Positions 39,701-47,100 of a DNA stretch of 64,000 bases are shown one piece after another. Position 1 is the first letter of the stretch, and each line of letters starts with the position of its first letter. The notes beneath the pieces were generated by a model, which saw only the letters and a program-made list of their open reading frames with translations, was not told the DNA's origin and did not search any database. This DNA is from Candidatus Kapaibacterium sp. (GTDB taxonomy: Bacteria; Bacteroidota; Ignavibacteria; Kapaibacteriales; UBA4661): the NCBI GenBank assembly GCA_004292595.1, contig RDXM01000086.1, forward strand, positions 1 through 64,000. The letters are read 5' to 3'. Both the position numbers and the translations under genes were made by a program.

Positions 39701-40383
39701 CGGGCGGCAGAACATGGCTCGAAATCTATATTGCTGAAGGAAATTTGGATAGTTTGCTGCGTGTTGCCCAGCCAGAAATGCGAGCAACTGTGAGCTTTGA
39801 TAGGAATGTCTTGAGTGTTGCGCCGAATGAGCGCGGTGTGCGCGTTTTGCGGAGCAATAGCGTTGGCGAGCGTTTGGTGCGTGTGCAAGTGCCGCCGACG
39901 CGCTGGGACGGGCGCAATCCCGTTGTTGCTCGTTTCGAGTGCCGTGCTGTTGCGGGCGATACCGTGAAAACGGCAGTAAGTCTTGAAAATGTGCAGTGGG
40001 GCGGTGTTGGAGCAAGCAAGGCTTCGTGGGAGCGCAGAGTTTTTCTCCTCGCGCCCGAAAATAGTACGTTTACAGCTTTGGCGTGCGAGGCAGGTGGGAC
40101 GCGGCTTGTAACGAGTGCGAAAGCGACGCAGCTTGCGGTTGTTGCGCCTAATCCAGCAAAAGAATCGGTTTCCATTTCCTACACTCTGCGCGAGGACGGT
40201 TTTGTAGAAATTGCATTGATTGATGCAAGCGGGAGAACCGCACAAATACTCCTTTCCGAAGAGCAAACAGCAGGAGACTATACGACCACAAAAGCCTTGA
40301 AAAATGTACCGAGCGGCAGCTACACGGTGCGTCTTTCCACGCAGAATGGTGTCGTAACGAAGCGGGTGAATGTGGTACGGTAA
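24721..40383 (+). CDS. Giant 2: ~5220-aa secreted TIG/NHL-propeller and beta-helix protein with T9SS sorting domain
   Basis: Start chosen at 24721 because it gives a signal peptide ('LIVSVLFLVSSASLYAQ'); the frame is open back to 24523. Domains by position: five TIG + six-blade NHL units (24841-30942); a sixth TIG; a ~4-kb region of short beta-strand repeats rich in 'L-T-L-N-x-x' resembling a right-handed beta-helix (~31181-35200); several TIG domains (35201-37450); a leucine-rich repeat block with an N-W-L ... W-Q-G-I cap (~37451-38350); an Ig-like domain (~38390-38620); an FN3-like domain (~38630-38920); ASH/HYDIN-like domains (~38930-39610); a possible cohesin-like domain (~39610-40060); and the sorting domain (~40120-40383, 'APNPAKESVSISY ... 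GSYTVRL'). Likely a secreted or surface adhesin-like protein. Its last ~90 residues are nearly identical to those of giant 3. Confidence 0.92.
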   Translation: MTIISHITILRRNSASTHLFRLIVSVLFLVSSASLYAQPPTVTGFATTSAYALQAVTVNGTNFTGATQVQFGGVTSPWFEVVSATQIRAVVPIGGASGNVSVTTGAGTGSLAGFTFTATPPVSTLAGDGTLGFRDAAGAGAQFNAPVGVAFYAGNMFVADGDNNRVRRITPTGVVTTFAGSGAFVSVDGTGAGASFAAPHGIAADASGNLFVADYVTHRIRVISPGGAVTTLAGGTAGWNDATGAAAQFNGPVGVAFAGGIVYVSDLIGHRIRKITYPGGVVTTLAGSGGMGSADGTGLAAQFNNPRGIAVDAAGNVYVADQSNNRIRKITPAGVVTTLAGSGAAGFADGTGLAAQFNIPTGIAVDASGNLYVSDAGNTRIRFVTPAGVVTTLAGSGTAGFVDGTLAGGRFNGAMESLAFDASNNLFVVDRGNNAIRRVVMPPPTVTSFTPTSAYALQAVTINGTNFSGATQVQFGGVTSSWFEVVSATQIRAVVPIGGASGSVTVTTGAGPGSLAGFTMTAAPAVSTVAGDGTLSFRDAVGAGAQFNSPCHIVRDGAGNVYIADRFNNRIRRMTPSGVVTTLAGSGTAGGMNGTGTAAEFNRPYGIAINAAGTILYVAEAVGHRIRQIVIATGVVTTIAGSGTAGYADGTGVAAQFNEPIGLCTEGAGNLIVAEQWNHRIRRVVIASGVVTTVAGNGTAGFADGLAATAQFNQPRSPVIDAAGNIFIADYEGHRIRKITPSGIVTTVTGNGTAGNVDGGPATAQLNNPNHLILDAVGNLYFASGNALTVRIASPAGVVTTITGTGTSGFLDGAVNVAELRFVAGILQEASGSFLVTDEGNACIRRIVLPPPTVTSFAATTGYPGLGVIINGTNLATVTQVRFGGVVSPSFTVISNTQIVAVVPAGGASGNVQVTNPGGSGSLGGFTFTATIPPVSQFAGNGAGIGFADGQQGAARFNQPCGIAFNSTGDMFVSDIFNFCIRRITPAGVVTTFAGSGVAGFADGTGTAAQFSSPHGVVVDGSNNVLVADYLNHRIRSITPLGVVTTFAGSGTAGTADGTGVAAQLNSPIAMVFSGGFLYVSDHFNHAIRRITYPGGVVTTLAGNGTIGNVDGTGAAARFNRPAGIVANATGDLFVTDQFNHTIRRITPAGVVTTFVGSGVAGFADGTGVAAQFNFPRGITIDAAGNLYVSEQTGNRIRLITPAGVVTTLVGTGTAGLVDGTQLSAQISGPEMLQFNSAGVLFLADRGNNAIRRILPASPVVTSFNATTGYPGLGIIINGANFSAATQVQFGGVNSPSFTIISPSQIVAAVPMGGASGSVSVTAPSGTGSLPGFTFTAVIPPVSTFAGNGAGAGFADAEQGAARFNSPCHIVRDGAGNVYIADRVNHRIRRMTLGGVVTTLAGSGVSGGLDGTGTAAQFNGPYGIAINAAGTVLYVVELHRIRQIVIATGVVTTLAGSGTAGFADGTGAAAQFSNPVGVCLDGAGNLFVSDVNNHRIRQIVIATGVVSTIAGSGAVGFADGLNATAQFNRPVGLARDAAGNIYVGDYDNHRIRKITPGGVVTTLCGNGTAGNVDGGPATAQLNNPNQLWMDAVGNLYVASGNGYTVRIVSPTGVASTITGTGANGFLDGAVNAAQFAFLAGILQEASGSLLVTDEGNNRIRRIVLPAPTVTSFNATTGYPGLGVIINGTNLATVTQVTFGGVVSPSFTVISNTQIVAAVPTGGASGNVQVTNPGGSGSLGGFTFTAVIPPISTFVGNAAPAGFADGTQGAARFNAPIGIAFDGSGNMFVGDQTNHRIRKITSTGVVTTLAGSGISGWADGTGAAAQFSNPSGVATDAVGNVYVADYLNHRIRVVTPLGAVTTLAGSGVPGSADGTGLAAQFNGPVGIARSGGNLYVSDNLGHRIRQITIAGGVVTTLAGSGTAGFADATGTLAQFSSPQGLATDALGNVYVADHINQRIRKITSGGVVTTLAGSGAGGFADGTGAAAQFQAPLGVSVDAAGNVYVSDAFNARVRLISPLGAVTTLAASGTIGFVDGTLAAGQFGNGLMGIALNATNSLFIADRTNNAIRSVAPSIAVTAFTPTSAGPSDLVTITGINFTGATQVQFGGINAASFTVVNNNTITATPAAGGATGSVSVTAPLGTASLAGFTFLPNTFYFQSGDVGVRTNWNSLAGGGGVVPTPAQWMNKSGDTYILQVSGGLISPLTVGNGVTFTHSGSSSLSMNAAMTIAAGGICTIPAGSSFSINGPNTFTNNGTVNVSGVLGLVNTPSYVGTAPVYAAGSTLGYNGIGNQTVGVEWLPTMPAGAAVVLAKAPGNTLTLPANRTVNGSFGIASSTLVLGANTLTLNGQIQFGAGTALQGGATSGLTIGGTGTITGALSMTAPQTLGAGLTLNRPATLTLASALTATPLTLGSSGGVNTGALAHTFLVTSIGAVSTLNVTAGGSVTQAANYTVNGTIAVDGVFDAGTSVASGTGGITVNAAGMFSTAHPAGLVGALTNTGANTYNGTVRIQGATVGNTAGLNLVNLTIDRATAVTLPQNITINGILNIANTGNFDLAGRQLWLNTAASTSTSATGTIDASGAGSSVLLNAATLDGSHFTGGAIRRLDVGSVPTLSNSLAITGQLNMGNNLTLGAPHGRLWLRSAATITAAGTTFQGTNTTSEVMIDGGFNGGTMPSAFANPYNGAITFLGAENLTGNLTMSAAAGALSLGGNVNLQAASTLTLNQTAANSLIGTATLQGAGASSVLVFGNGFNASVLPANRFANPLNANLTTPGGASTLTGGNLALGSAQTLTLGGRLTTSAANLLTVTNTATTSIAGASATNFIDGPIERQLLGGIAANGTTYLMPIGEGANYRHMTLRDIRTGASPLVRATVVAGGATTPDNLTILTLLSGRNWHLEQVSGVFTSSTLDLTEGGLTPTDLIGISTTQAGPYASIGGTPGGSFVRSNAQAGLADRFYAIAGTPPGAFFYNETLLGDAALPTSWNSVPNGSGVPATLGLMTSGTTSFTVRSGITATALGGFAFGPNVTLTLQPASNLTVNTGTLTVNGTATVSGTLGIGDGATLLNNGTTTITATGALRLIGNGAVSGTVPVFAATSSALEYTGTTPKTAGSEWQNPLPYTVRVANAGGVRLPSTRTLANTANVNIQANGVLMIGDGVNVVNDGNMLVGGLGTMRLDGNGQLSGASGITYLSTSTLEFSNASATPNVTAGNKAFPASMNANVVVNNAVTLTESKQISGSWTGLGGSVNLNGNTLTLNNTTSFGGTSFVSNAASGLVIQGGGTVTGLTSITGGAIGTLTMARAGETLTNAAPVQVSNTLTLQNGFISTTLGMITLTNPALAGLVGGTATSHIIGGLERALPANLAASPLQYLFPVAKNGAYLPIVLTNLTTGMTAPILRAEPFTTSVAGGTLAGAGSLSLSEHWQTTLVSGSYTSGAAILTRSTLNAGNSTAFASGMGTVFNPSGGTLAGMNPTATLTSSVITGAGRFSITFPSSVLIGDFTPKQGLAGAVVSITGSGFTGATAVRFGGTNAASFVVNSATNITATVGAGATGVVEVVTPTGTGISDSTYTFVGIPTIAGFTPSGGTGRTTITLNGSNFFGVTNVRIGGQPVLSYTVISPTQISILAATGASGSVQVTATGGIATSSAAFQALPSITSFTPANGGTGTIVSIFGTNFTGASAVRFGGENALTFSIISPTRIDAITTSFALSGSITVVTTTGTAVSSQAFIVGAAPVTTASVITPNVAVATTNIRVTGSGFVKLGNRLNLYNGSMLVANDILFEVSDATHLTFTVPQLTLTGDNIPLSVKLEGVTTNTLGTLIFLQTPVITGFFDSTNTKAITQGMRGDSITIRGQYFTNVTDVSFGGTSATFGVPNVPTELRVRVPQTAQYGFDIVAVNARGVRVSAPERWFTIPPRPVITAQSLDSGEVGETVRLVGKNFFPDSKVFFNGVSAASVQVISTTNVVAIVPAGARDGFITLNNVYDVTTGTQIFRIIQPATRITAFSPQRGGVGTAVRLTGILFDTTGSTVVSFNGLPAQTRVSSTTDAIAIVPAGVNVGAASVSITGRGGTFTSTQAFIVLPVPVITTIDPISAGADEMITLTGRNFTDVTTVTINGRVLQNMVVVSDGNITASLANVPVGLGTVTAFSPGGQGSYNVQFELLPPSVANAPRIESFSPAFGPAGTRIVVRGRNFFTIASARVGGVFGTVQQISTTEVIVIVGRGATGAITLTNEFGSRGSRTPFRFQTPLELDSIALVAFYNAHRASNTALPGANWLTLNPVQTWQGITVGRAGEDDRILGITLTNASIRAASGLVTQELVKISELRSLNLSNNALSGDFPVQLFQRSKLTELRLANNNFTGALPAELTQLTALEVLDLRQNQLSGNISTRLVSLPRLRVLLLSSNRLTGSLPTPINTALAGKTAAQAHSVSVLETLDASNNQLSGAIPSAINTYFQLRFLGVANNNLTGEIPRSIGECLILENLALNNNRLSGAVPSEILRCTRLERVNLANNALTLVPNLTPLNRRLKAVFVENNRLDFGSLEPNIALDTLRYVPQDTLEVAERSVIGVVGAPLHISLRVGGASNRFAWERDGMSIDELPTVFALSDTGRYVCRITNTRVPNLTLLTRPITVLGRIPLPPNTAPQLVSPPNNANGTPTDVRTEWTGVADAAAYDIEIATTQDFTSGVTRLRTTNLHTTAEGLRNLQRYFWRVRAVNPGGAGPWSATSMFVTVRPGAVLAAIAEVFPKTPIADVSFRRIVLTNLLSQAIRLDSLRFSESGNGTENSFETRSSFNALTFEGKQERAVNLAFSPKSVGNKQGTITAYCTVLNTQTQEVERFEQVLTGRATALKAIPVEFDTVLAGKPTISSALLVNRGRTPIQVNAVQFLNSTNGLVSGVFSFQGADGRSLFAAPIPKGREITLLGGDTLNMTLRCEPKLLGNQTALLNWEATGEGADTIDVPVTAFVRPPEPSDVEVRFALRPVNERGEKQDSIAPGGRTWLEIYIAEGNLDSLLRVAQPEMRATVSFDRNVLSVAPNERGVRVLRSNSVGERLVRVQVPPTRWDGRNPVVARFECRAVAGDTVKTAVSLENVQWGGVGASKASWERRVFLLAPENSTFTALACEAGGTRLVTSAKATQLAVVAPNPAKESVSISYTLREDGFVEIALIDASGRTAQILLSEEQTAGDYTTTKALKNVPSGSYTVRLSTQNGVVTKRVNVVR
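24841..30942 (+). repeat. Five tandem TIG + six-bladed NHL units (about 1.22 kb each)
   Basis: TIG domains begin at 24841, 26053, 27277, 28498, 29722 and 30943 (the last opens the next region), so the unit lengths are 404, 408, 407, 408 and 407 codons. Each unit has six NHL blades with motifs such as V-A-D-x-x-N-H-R-I-R-K-I-T-P, with inter-blade segments like 'VVTTLAGSGTAGFADGTG'. Units 1, 3 and 5 resemble each other in blade detail; units 2 and 4 form a second type. Confidence 0.92.
31181..35200 (+). repeat. Beta-helix-like repetitive region of giant 2
   Basis: About 1340 residues of short, poorly conserved repeats of hydrophobic/Asn/Thr/Gly strands ('TLTLNG', 'GNLALGSAQTLTLGG', 'NNGTTTITATGALRLIGNG'). 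Two similar halves each begin with an aromatic 'F-Y' segment near 31185 and 33622. Comparable stretches occur in giants 3 and 4. The fold is inferred from composition. Confidence 0.6.
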
Positions 40384-40437
40384 GATTGATGAGAATATGT
40401 CTGGACACAGAGAACAGACATTGATATAGGGGGAAAC

Positions 40438-40472
40438 AGCCCGTTCTTAGCAGGAAAGAACGGGCTTTTTTT
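40438..40472 (+). terminator. Rho-independent terminator of giant 2
   Basis: AGCCCGTTCTT (40438-40448) pairs with AAGAACGGGCT (40456-40466), followed by a run of seven T. The same hairpin is present inverted at 41048-41076. Confidence 0.95.
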
Positions 40473-40496
40473 ATGTTCGGGTTTTATACCAATAGA

Positions 40497-40612
40497 ACTT
40501 TCGCAAAAGTACGTTGTAGATTATAAACCCTTCGATAAGCTCAGGGTGAAGACCGCTTTAATCCTCATGCTGAGCCTGTCGAAGCACCTCAGCGATAGCT
40601 TTTTGCGAAAGT
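40497..40612. mobile_element. 116-bp MITE-like element with 12-bp terminal inverted repeats
   Basis: ACTTTCGCAAAA (40497-40508) is inverted as TTTTGCGAAAGT (40601-40612). Inside are two inverted, diverged copies of a TTCGAYARGCTCAGSRTGA-type sequence (about 40531-40549 and 40565-40583), a repeat type widely dispersed in bacterial intergenic regions. No coding capacity. Confidence 0.7.
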
Positions 40613-40633
40613 CCTAACCAATTTAAGTTACTG

Positions 40634-40994
40634 ACTGAAGTTACGCAAAGAGGCTAGGGTTAAGATTCCACGCCATTTTCAGAGGAATAGTTGGTTAAAC
40701 AACACGGAGCGTATGTGGTAAGGTGTTGATATTTTGTGTTTTATACGGAACAGCTCCAGAGTATTAAAACTCATCAAACAGATGTAGGCATGGGCGCAAA
40801 TCGTTGGAATGGTGCGAGCTTGGCAGGTTTCAAAGCCAAACTCCGATTTGAGCAGTTTGATACACTCCTCAATAATCCAGCGTTTGCGATAGGCTTTTTT
40901 GACCTCCTTTGGCTTCCACTGAAGCAATGAGGTCGCAAAAAACTCTTTGCCGTCCCATACCGCCTTTTATTGCAGACTTCTGCGTAACTTCAGT
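40634..40994 (-). mobile_element. Internally deleted IS4-superfamily element
   Basis: ACTGAAGTTACGCA (40634-40647) is perfectly inverted at 40981-40994. The 361-bp element keeps both ends and only the 3' part of a transposase gene on the minus strand. Confidence 0.75.
40679..40966 (-). pseudogene. C-terminal fragment of an IS4-superfamily transposase
   Basis: The frame, open from just after a TAA at 40967-40969, reads 'VWDGKEFFATSLLQWKP' and then YRKRWIIEECIKLLK, a perfect Y-(2)-R-(3)-E-(6)-K signature with the third catalytic residue of the DDE site. It then runs through the usual C-terminal helical region. The two catalytic Asp segments are deleted, so no active enzyme is possible. Confidence 0.8.
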
Positions 40995-41042
40995 ATACTA
41001 CAGAAAATTGCGGACTTGCTCGGGGTTGCTGCTCCCAAATAC

Positions 41043-41076
41043 AAAAAAGCCCGTTCTTTCCTGCTAAGAACGGGCT
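41043..41076 (-). terminator. Rho-independent terminator of giant 3
   Basis: An inverted copy of the giant 2 terminator: stem arms at 41048-41058 and 41066-41076, with the T-run on the minus strand (A-run 41043-41048). Confidence 0.95.
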
Positions 41077-41158
41077 GCTTCCCCTTGTATCACTGTCTGT
41101 TCTGTGTCCAGACATATTCTCGTCAATTTTCTTCGTCAATACTTTTCTCGTCAATCTT

Positions 41159-44100
41159 CTACCGCACCACATTCACCCGCTTCGTCACTACGCCATTCTG
41201 CGTGGAGAGCCGCACCGTGTAGCTGCCACTCGGTATATTTTTCAAGGCTTTTGTGGTCGTATAGTCTCCTGCCGCTTGCTCTTCGGAAAGAAGTATTTGT
41301 GCGGTTTTGCCGTTCATATCAACAAGCAAAATTTCTACAAAGCCGTCCTCGCGCAGCGTGTACGAAATACTCACCTCGTCTTTTGCGGGATTGGGCGCAA
41401 TCACCGCAAGCTGCGTCGCTTTCGCACTCGTTACAAGCCGCTTCCCGCCTGCTGCGCAGGGCTTTGCGGTGAACTGACTTTGCTCGACGCTTTCCACATT
41501 TACCGAGCCTGTGGCATCCCATTGGAAATTTTCCAAGAGAATCGGTGAAACATCCGTGTTTCCTGCCACTGAGACAGCTTTAATATTCAACAATCGTGCC
41601 GTTTTTCCGTCCCATGCCGTTCTTGGAATCACAAAACTTTCGAGCGAAACACTCTGGTTTGTCGCGCTTGCTGGAGCATTTGTCGAAGTACTTATCCCGC
41701 TCCGAATGCGGCGAACTCCTCTTTCGGTTGGGTCGAGTGCCAACACTTGCGGATTCCAACGCACAACGCCTGTAAAGGTATTATTGGAATTGCGCACAAC
41801 ATCAAGAAACCCTGCCTGACCAAGCGGCGTAAGCAAGACTTCCAGCGTTACTGCGCCGCCCGGAGCAATGCTATCGGCTAATGGCTTTACGGCAACACGG
41901 ATAAACACATCTTCGCGGCGGAGCGCACGGGCAAAGGCGCGGAAACTCGTCCGCACGGTGTCCCAGTTTTCTCGCCCGACGCTGCCAGCATCACCGCGAA
42001 TAGTTTCTATGCGGAGTGTTTCTTCTGGAAGCAAACCAGGCGTTGCGGCATTCGTTCTCAACTCCAGCGCGAGCGATTCTCGTGCTGGAATGACGCGGTC
42101 GCGTTCTAATGCTGTTAGCGAGAACGCGCTTACGTTATTCAAAAGGCTTGAGGAGCGCACCGTTACTGGTTCGTCGCTGAGATTGACCAACTCAATGGAT
42201 TTCAACTGTCGCCGTCCTGCGATAACGGTGTCGAGCTTCGGCGCAATGATTTTCACCGCTTGAACGCGCACTGCCAAACGGTTCGGCATGGTTCGCGTCA
42301 GAGGAACACTACTCATGCCCGTCTTAAAGCCCACCGTAATTGCTGAACGCTGATTGCCAACGGTTGCGGCGGTGGTAAAGACGTTGAGGCGAAGCTCGCC
42401 ACCTGAGATAATCACCGTTCCTGCACGAATGTCATCTATAACAAACGCTGGATTATCAATGCGGACGCTGTCCAACGTAATCGCGCTTGCGCTAAAATTC
42501 CGAATGGCAAGCGTACCACCGACGGAATCAAAGCGAGCTGTGCGCCCCATGTCTAGCGTTCCAATCGTCAGCACAGCATCGGCAGGAGCGGTGGTAAACG
42601 TGCCAGCAGCCCACGCGCTTACGCCAAAGGTGTTTTCCGCTCGAACCCGCCAGAAATGGCGACGGTCGTTTTGAAGCGGGAAGCCTCGCTCAAAGAGCGC
42701 AGCAGCATTAGAGCGCGTTGCCAGAACCTCTTCCGCCGTAAGAATTTCTCTGCTCTGCAAAATTTGTGCCGAACTGACCAGCGTTGCAAAGCTGCTATCG
42801 GTAGCAAGTTCCATGCGATAGACATCCGCCGCACGGCTACTTGTCCAACGGAAACGCGGCTCAGTCTGCAAATCTTCCTCATTTGCTCGCGGCGCGAGAA
42901 GCTGCACCGCCGTTGGAATAATCATCGGTATTATCCCGCGAATCTGTATTTGTGCGGTTGTCAGAACAATTCCCGCCAAACGGTCGTTCGAGACAACGCA
43001 ATCATACACGCCTGTATCGGCGATTGCGAAGGCGAGTATGCGCAATTCCGCATGGCTATTGGTGTCGAGCGGGGTTCGGAGCGCAATACCGTTTTTCCGC
43101 CATTGTGTGCGGCTGAAGTTTTCTGTGCGTGGAACGCTCAAGGTGAGCGGCTCATTGATAGTCATTGTAAAGCTATTCGTTGTGAACGAAACTGCTCCAC
43201 TGCGAGCCGTGATGCTTGGTGCAACAAATTCCTGGGGCAAATACTGATACACCCGCACTCCTTGAAAACGCTCCAACGACACAACCGAAAAACGATTGTT
43301 CTGCACAAACAAAGTATCAAGGCGCGTCGTGTTCAAGTCTGGTCCGCCCGTGAACTGATTGTTGCTCACATCCAAGGTTCTGAGGCGGTTTAGGGACAAC
43401 AAACCTTTGGGCAATGTTCCTGAAAAATTGTTACGGTCAAGACGAATCGTGCGAAGATTGAGCAAGTTTCCGATGTCCTCTGGCACTTCGCCCGTCAAGC
43501 CGTTTTCGCCTAAGTCCAGCACTTCCAAGCCTAATGCTTCATTTGCCTCGGAAACTGCTTGGCGTTTTTGCGCCGAAGGATTGGTGAATACCTGCGCCAA
43601 TGCTCGTGGGAACGCGCCCGTAAAGCGATTGCCACGCAAATTCACCTGCGTTAAACCGCGTAATTGCCCAAGTGCTTCTGGGAGCGGTCCCGACGCATTA
43701 TTGCCCGCAAGATTCAGCACCGACAACGCACGTAAATTTTGGACACAGGGCGGCATCGCACCCGTGAATTTATTGCCCTGCAAATTTAACATGGTTGCAT
43801 TTGCCAAGCAACATAATTTTGCAACACTATCCTCAATGCTGTTGCCTGACAAATTTAACTCGCGCATTTTTCCCATTGAGCAAAAGCCCGACGGCAGCGC
43901 ACCAATAAAGCGATTTCCCTGCAAATTCAGCACTTCGAGGTTTTGTGCATTGGCAATCATGGACGGAATCGCGCCAGAAAGCCGATTATTGCTAAGGTCG
44001 AGAACCTCTAATTTATCAAGCACTTGCAAGACTTCGGGCGGAATTGAACCGCTCAAGCCCGAACTTGGCAAGCGAATCTCTACAACGCGCTCGTTACGGA

Positions 44101-47100
44101 TTTTCACGCCATAGCGCAGCGTGACAGGCGCACCATTTGACCAATTACTGTTCGTCGCCCATTGCATTCCCTGCGTGGCAGCAAATAAGCGGTTCAGCGC
44201 GATAGAATCTTGCGGCGCAACACGCGGAATAGCTATCGGCATGACCACGGGCTGCATCGTAGCGGTCGTACTGCCGCCACCGCCCATTCCTCCTGTCCCA
44301 CCGCCACCTGTCTGCCCCATATTGCCAAGCTGCACTTTTGTTGTATCCAGCGTAAAACGACCATCGGCGGTTAATATCTGCCCCGAAAGCGTCCGAACTT
44401 GAACGAGTCCCGAACGCACCGCGCCAACCCTCACTTGAATCTGCTGGGGCGTAAGCACCGAAAATTCTTGCACCGGAACGCCGCCAATGCTCACTCCCAC
44501 CACCGAACCGCGCACCTGCGCACTCAAGGGAGCGAGATGCTCGCCTAAAATTGAAATAACATCGCGCGTCGTGCCAGTGCTTGGGAACGTAATCGAAATA
44601 AATGGCATATTCCGCGCTGTTACGGCGATAGCCGAAAACACATTTATCCGCACCGTTGGTGATGTTACGACCAAACGCGCATTTGTCGAGAGCATCATCG
44701 CTGGTACGATGTTGTTTGGAATTTTCACCACAATCGCTGTCGTGCTTTGTTCAATAATTTCCAGTGGTAATGCGCCAATGGAAACCGTTGCCTCCGTGCT
44801 AATGTTTTCGCCAGAGAGCGTGATATTCTCGCCTTCGATAAGCCTTCTCGGGAATATATCAATAATCTTCATCACAGCTTCAGCCGTTGCGTTGGTCATC
44901 GTTACCGTGCCGCTCGTCATGGTCATTGAGTTCCTCGTTGATGGCGCGAATGCTAGTGTTCCAGGCACAACGCGCCGAATGCGGTTGTTGTCGGTATCAA
45001 AAACGATAAGCGAGGCACTTTCATTGTCCCACAAAAGCGAATGCGGCGCGTCGAACTTTGCACCTTGTTGCGTACCATCGGCAAAGCCTTGCGTACTCCC
45101 TGCAACAGTCACCACCTCGCCTGTTTGCGTGTTCACAGCACGGATACGGTGATTAGAACCATCCGCAACAAACAGCGTTGTGCCGTTGATGGCAAGTCCA
45201 ATCGGGCTGTTAAACTTCGCAACATCGCTTGCACCATCAGCAAAGCCCGCTTCGCCTGTTCCCGAAAGGGTTGTAACGATTTCGGTTTCTAACGAAATTT
45301 TCCGAATCCTGTTCCCGCCTCTGTCGGCGATGTAGGCATTGTTTGCATTGTCGAACACAATACCGCTCGGATTAATAAAGGTAGCGTCCTCCCTGAAACC
45401 ATTGGTAGAACCTGCAACATCAGGATTTCCCGCTGCCGTATTCACGATATTATCCTGCAAAAATCGAACTGCACGAGCTTCATGGTCTGTGACAAAAATA
45501 CGCCCCGCTCCGTCGCGTGCAAGCCCTTGTGGGGTGAAAAAGCTGGCGTTTAATAACGGTCCATCGGCGTACTCTCTTGTTCCCGTCCCTGCAAACGTGC
45601 GCACTGCGCCGCTTGCGATGTCCACAAGACGCAATCGGCTGTTTAAGTAATCCGCTACCAGCAAGTGCGAAGAGCCGCTACCACCAGTTTGGTCGGATGC
45701 CATCACACCAAAAGGATGGAGGAACTGCGCTCCAGCACCCGTCCCATCGCTACTACCTCCGTCTGTACCTCCAGCAATAATTGAAATTTCACCTGTTTGA
45801 AGGTTCAGTTTCTGAATAGCGTGAACGGTTGAGAAATAGACATTGTTCCCAATTTTGGCACCGAAGCGAGGTGCGAAGAGGCGAGCAGATTGTCCCGCAC
45901 TATCATTAAATCCCCGTGGCCCATCGCCCGCAAGCGTGGAAACAAGCGGCGTTGCGCCAACCACAAAACCCGGACGGCTCGCCGCGTCCAGTGCCGTGCT
46001 GACGGTGATACTCAGTTCGCCCACAGCCACACCCGACGGCACAACCGTGCGAATGGCAGTTGGCGACAAGACTTTGAACCATGCTTCTTTCTCGCCAAAT
46101 TCTACTTTTGTTGTTCCTGTGAAGTTTGTTCCCGTGAGCGTTATTGCTTGCATTGGTGCGGCTGTTGCGGGAGAAAAATCGGTGATGGTTGGCGGGTTTG
46201 CGCTGCCAGTCATCGTCCCAGCACCAGTCGAAATTCCATCCGTGTTAAATGCCGCAAAGCCGCTTCTGGACTGCCCGCCGACAGTTGTGAATCCCCCGCC
46301 GACGTAGAGTGTTGTGCCGCTGATTGCAAGAGAATTCACTACTCCGCCCGTCAAATTTGGGTTAAACGCCCGTGCCGTCGCTGCGGCGGGCGGTTTTGGG
46401 AATGCGGCAAGACCATTGCGGGAAACGCTGCCATTGACCGCCGTAAACACCCCTCCAGCATAGACGTTTGCTCCGTCCACCGCGATTGCCCATACGTTTT
46501 CATTCATGTTCGGATTCCAGTCGATGACAGGATTTCCGTTTGCCGAAGGAAGCGCACACAACCTGTTGCGTGACGTACCACCGACAGCCGAGAAGTTACC
46601 CCCAACGTAGGTCGTTCCGCCATCCACAGCCAGTGAAAGACCGACGCCGTCTTGAATCATGGCATTCCACGAGGGAATATCCTGCGCACCCGTTGTTAAA
46701 CTTGCCAAACGATTTTGACGAACAATGCCGTTGGTCTGCGCAAAATGCCCCGCAATTTTAATCGAACTACCATCCACCACAACCGCCTGAGCAACATTGG
46801 CAATATTCGGCGCAAACCCTGAAAGTGTGCCGTCCGCAGTACTAAAGCCACAACCATTGTTCAAGCCCGGATTATTTGCCACGCCTGTAAAGCCGCCCAC
46901 CGCATACAGTACCGTGTTGGTGGCATTCAAACTGAGTCCATTCACCACCTGATTGAGCGGGAACTGCGTTTGCCAGCTATCAAGCGCACCGCTCGTTGCA
47001 TTGAAGCGAAGGAGATGCCCGCGTGCTGTTCCTGCGTTCACTGCGGTAAAGAGACCGCCAACATAGACTGCATTATTCGTATTATCAACAACAATAGCCA

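Larger units (their letters stand above)
40384..41158. other. Convergent intergenic region between giants 2 and 3
   Basis: It contains, in order: the giant 2 terminator, a 116-bp MITE-like element, an internally deleted IS, and the inverted second copy of the terminator for giant 3. No intact gene. Confidence 0.85.
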
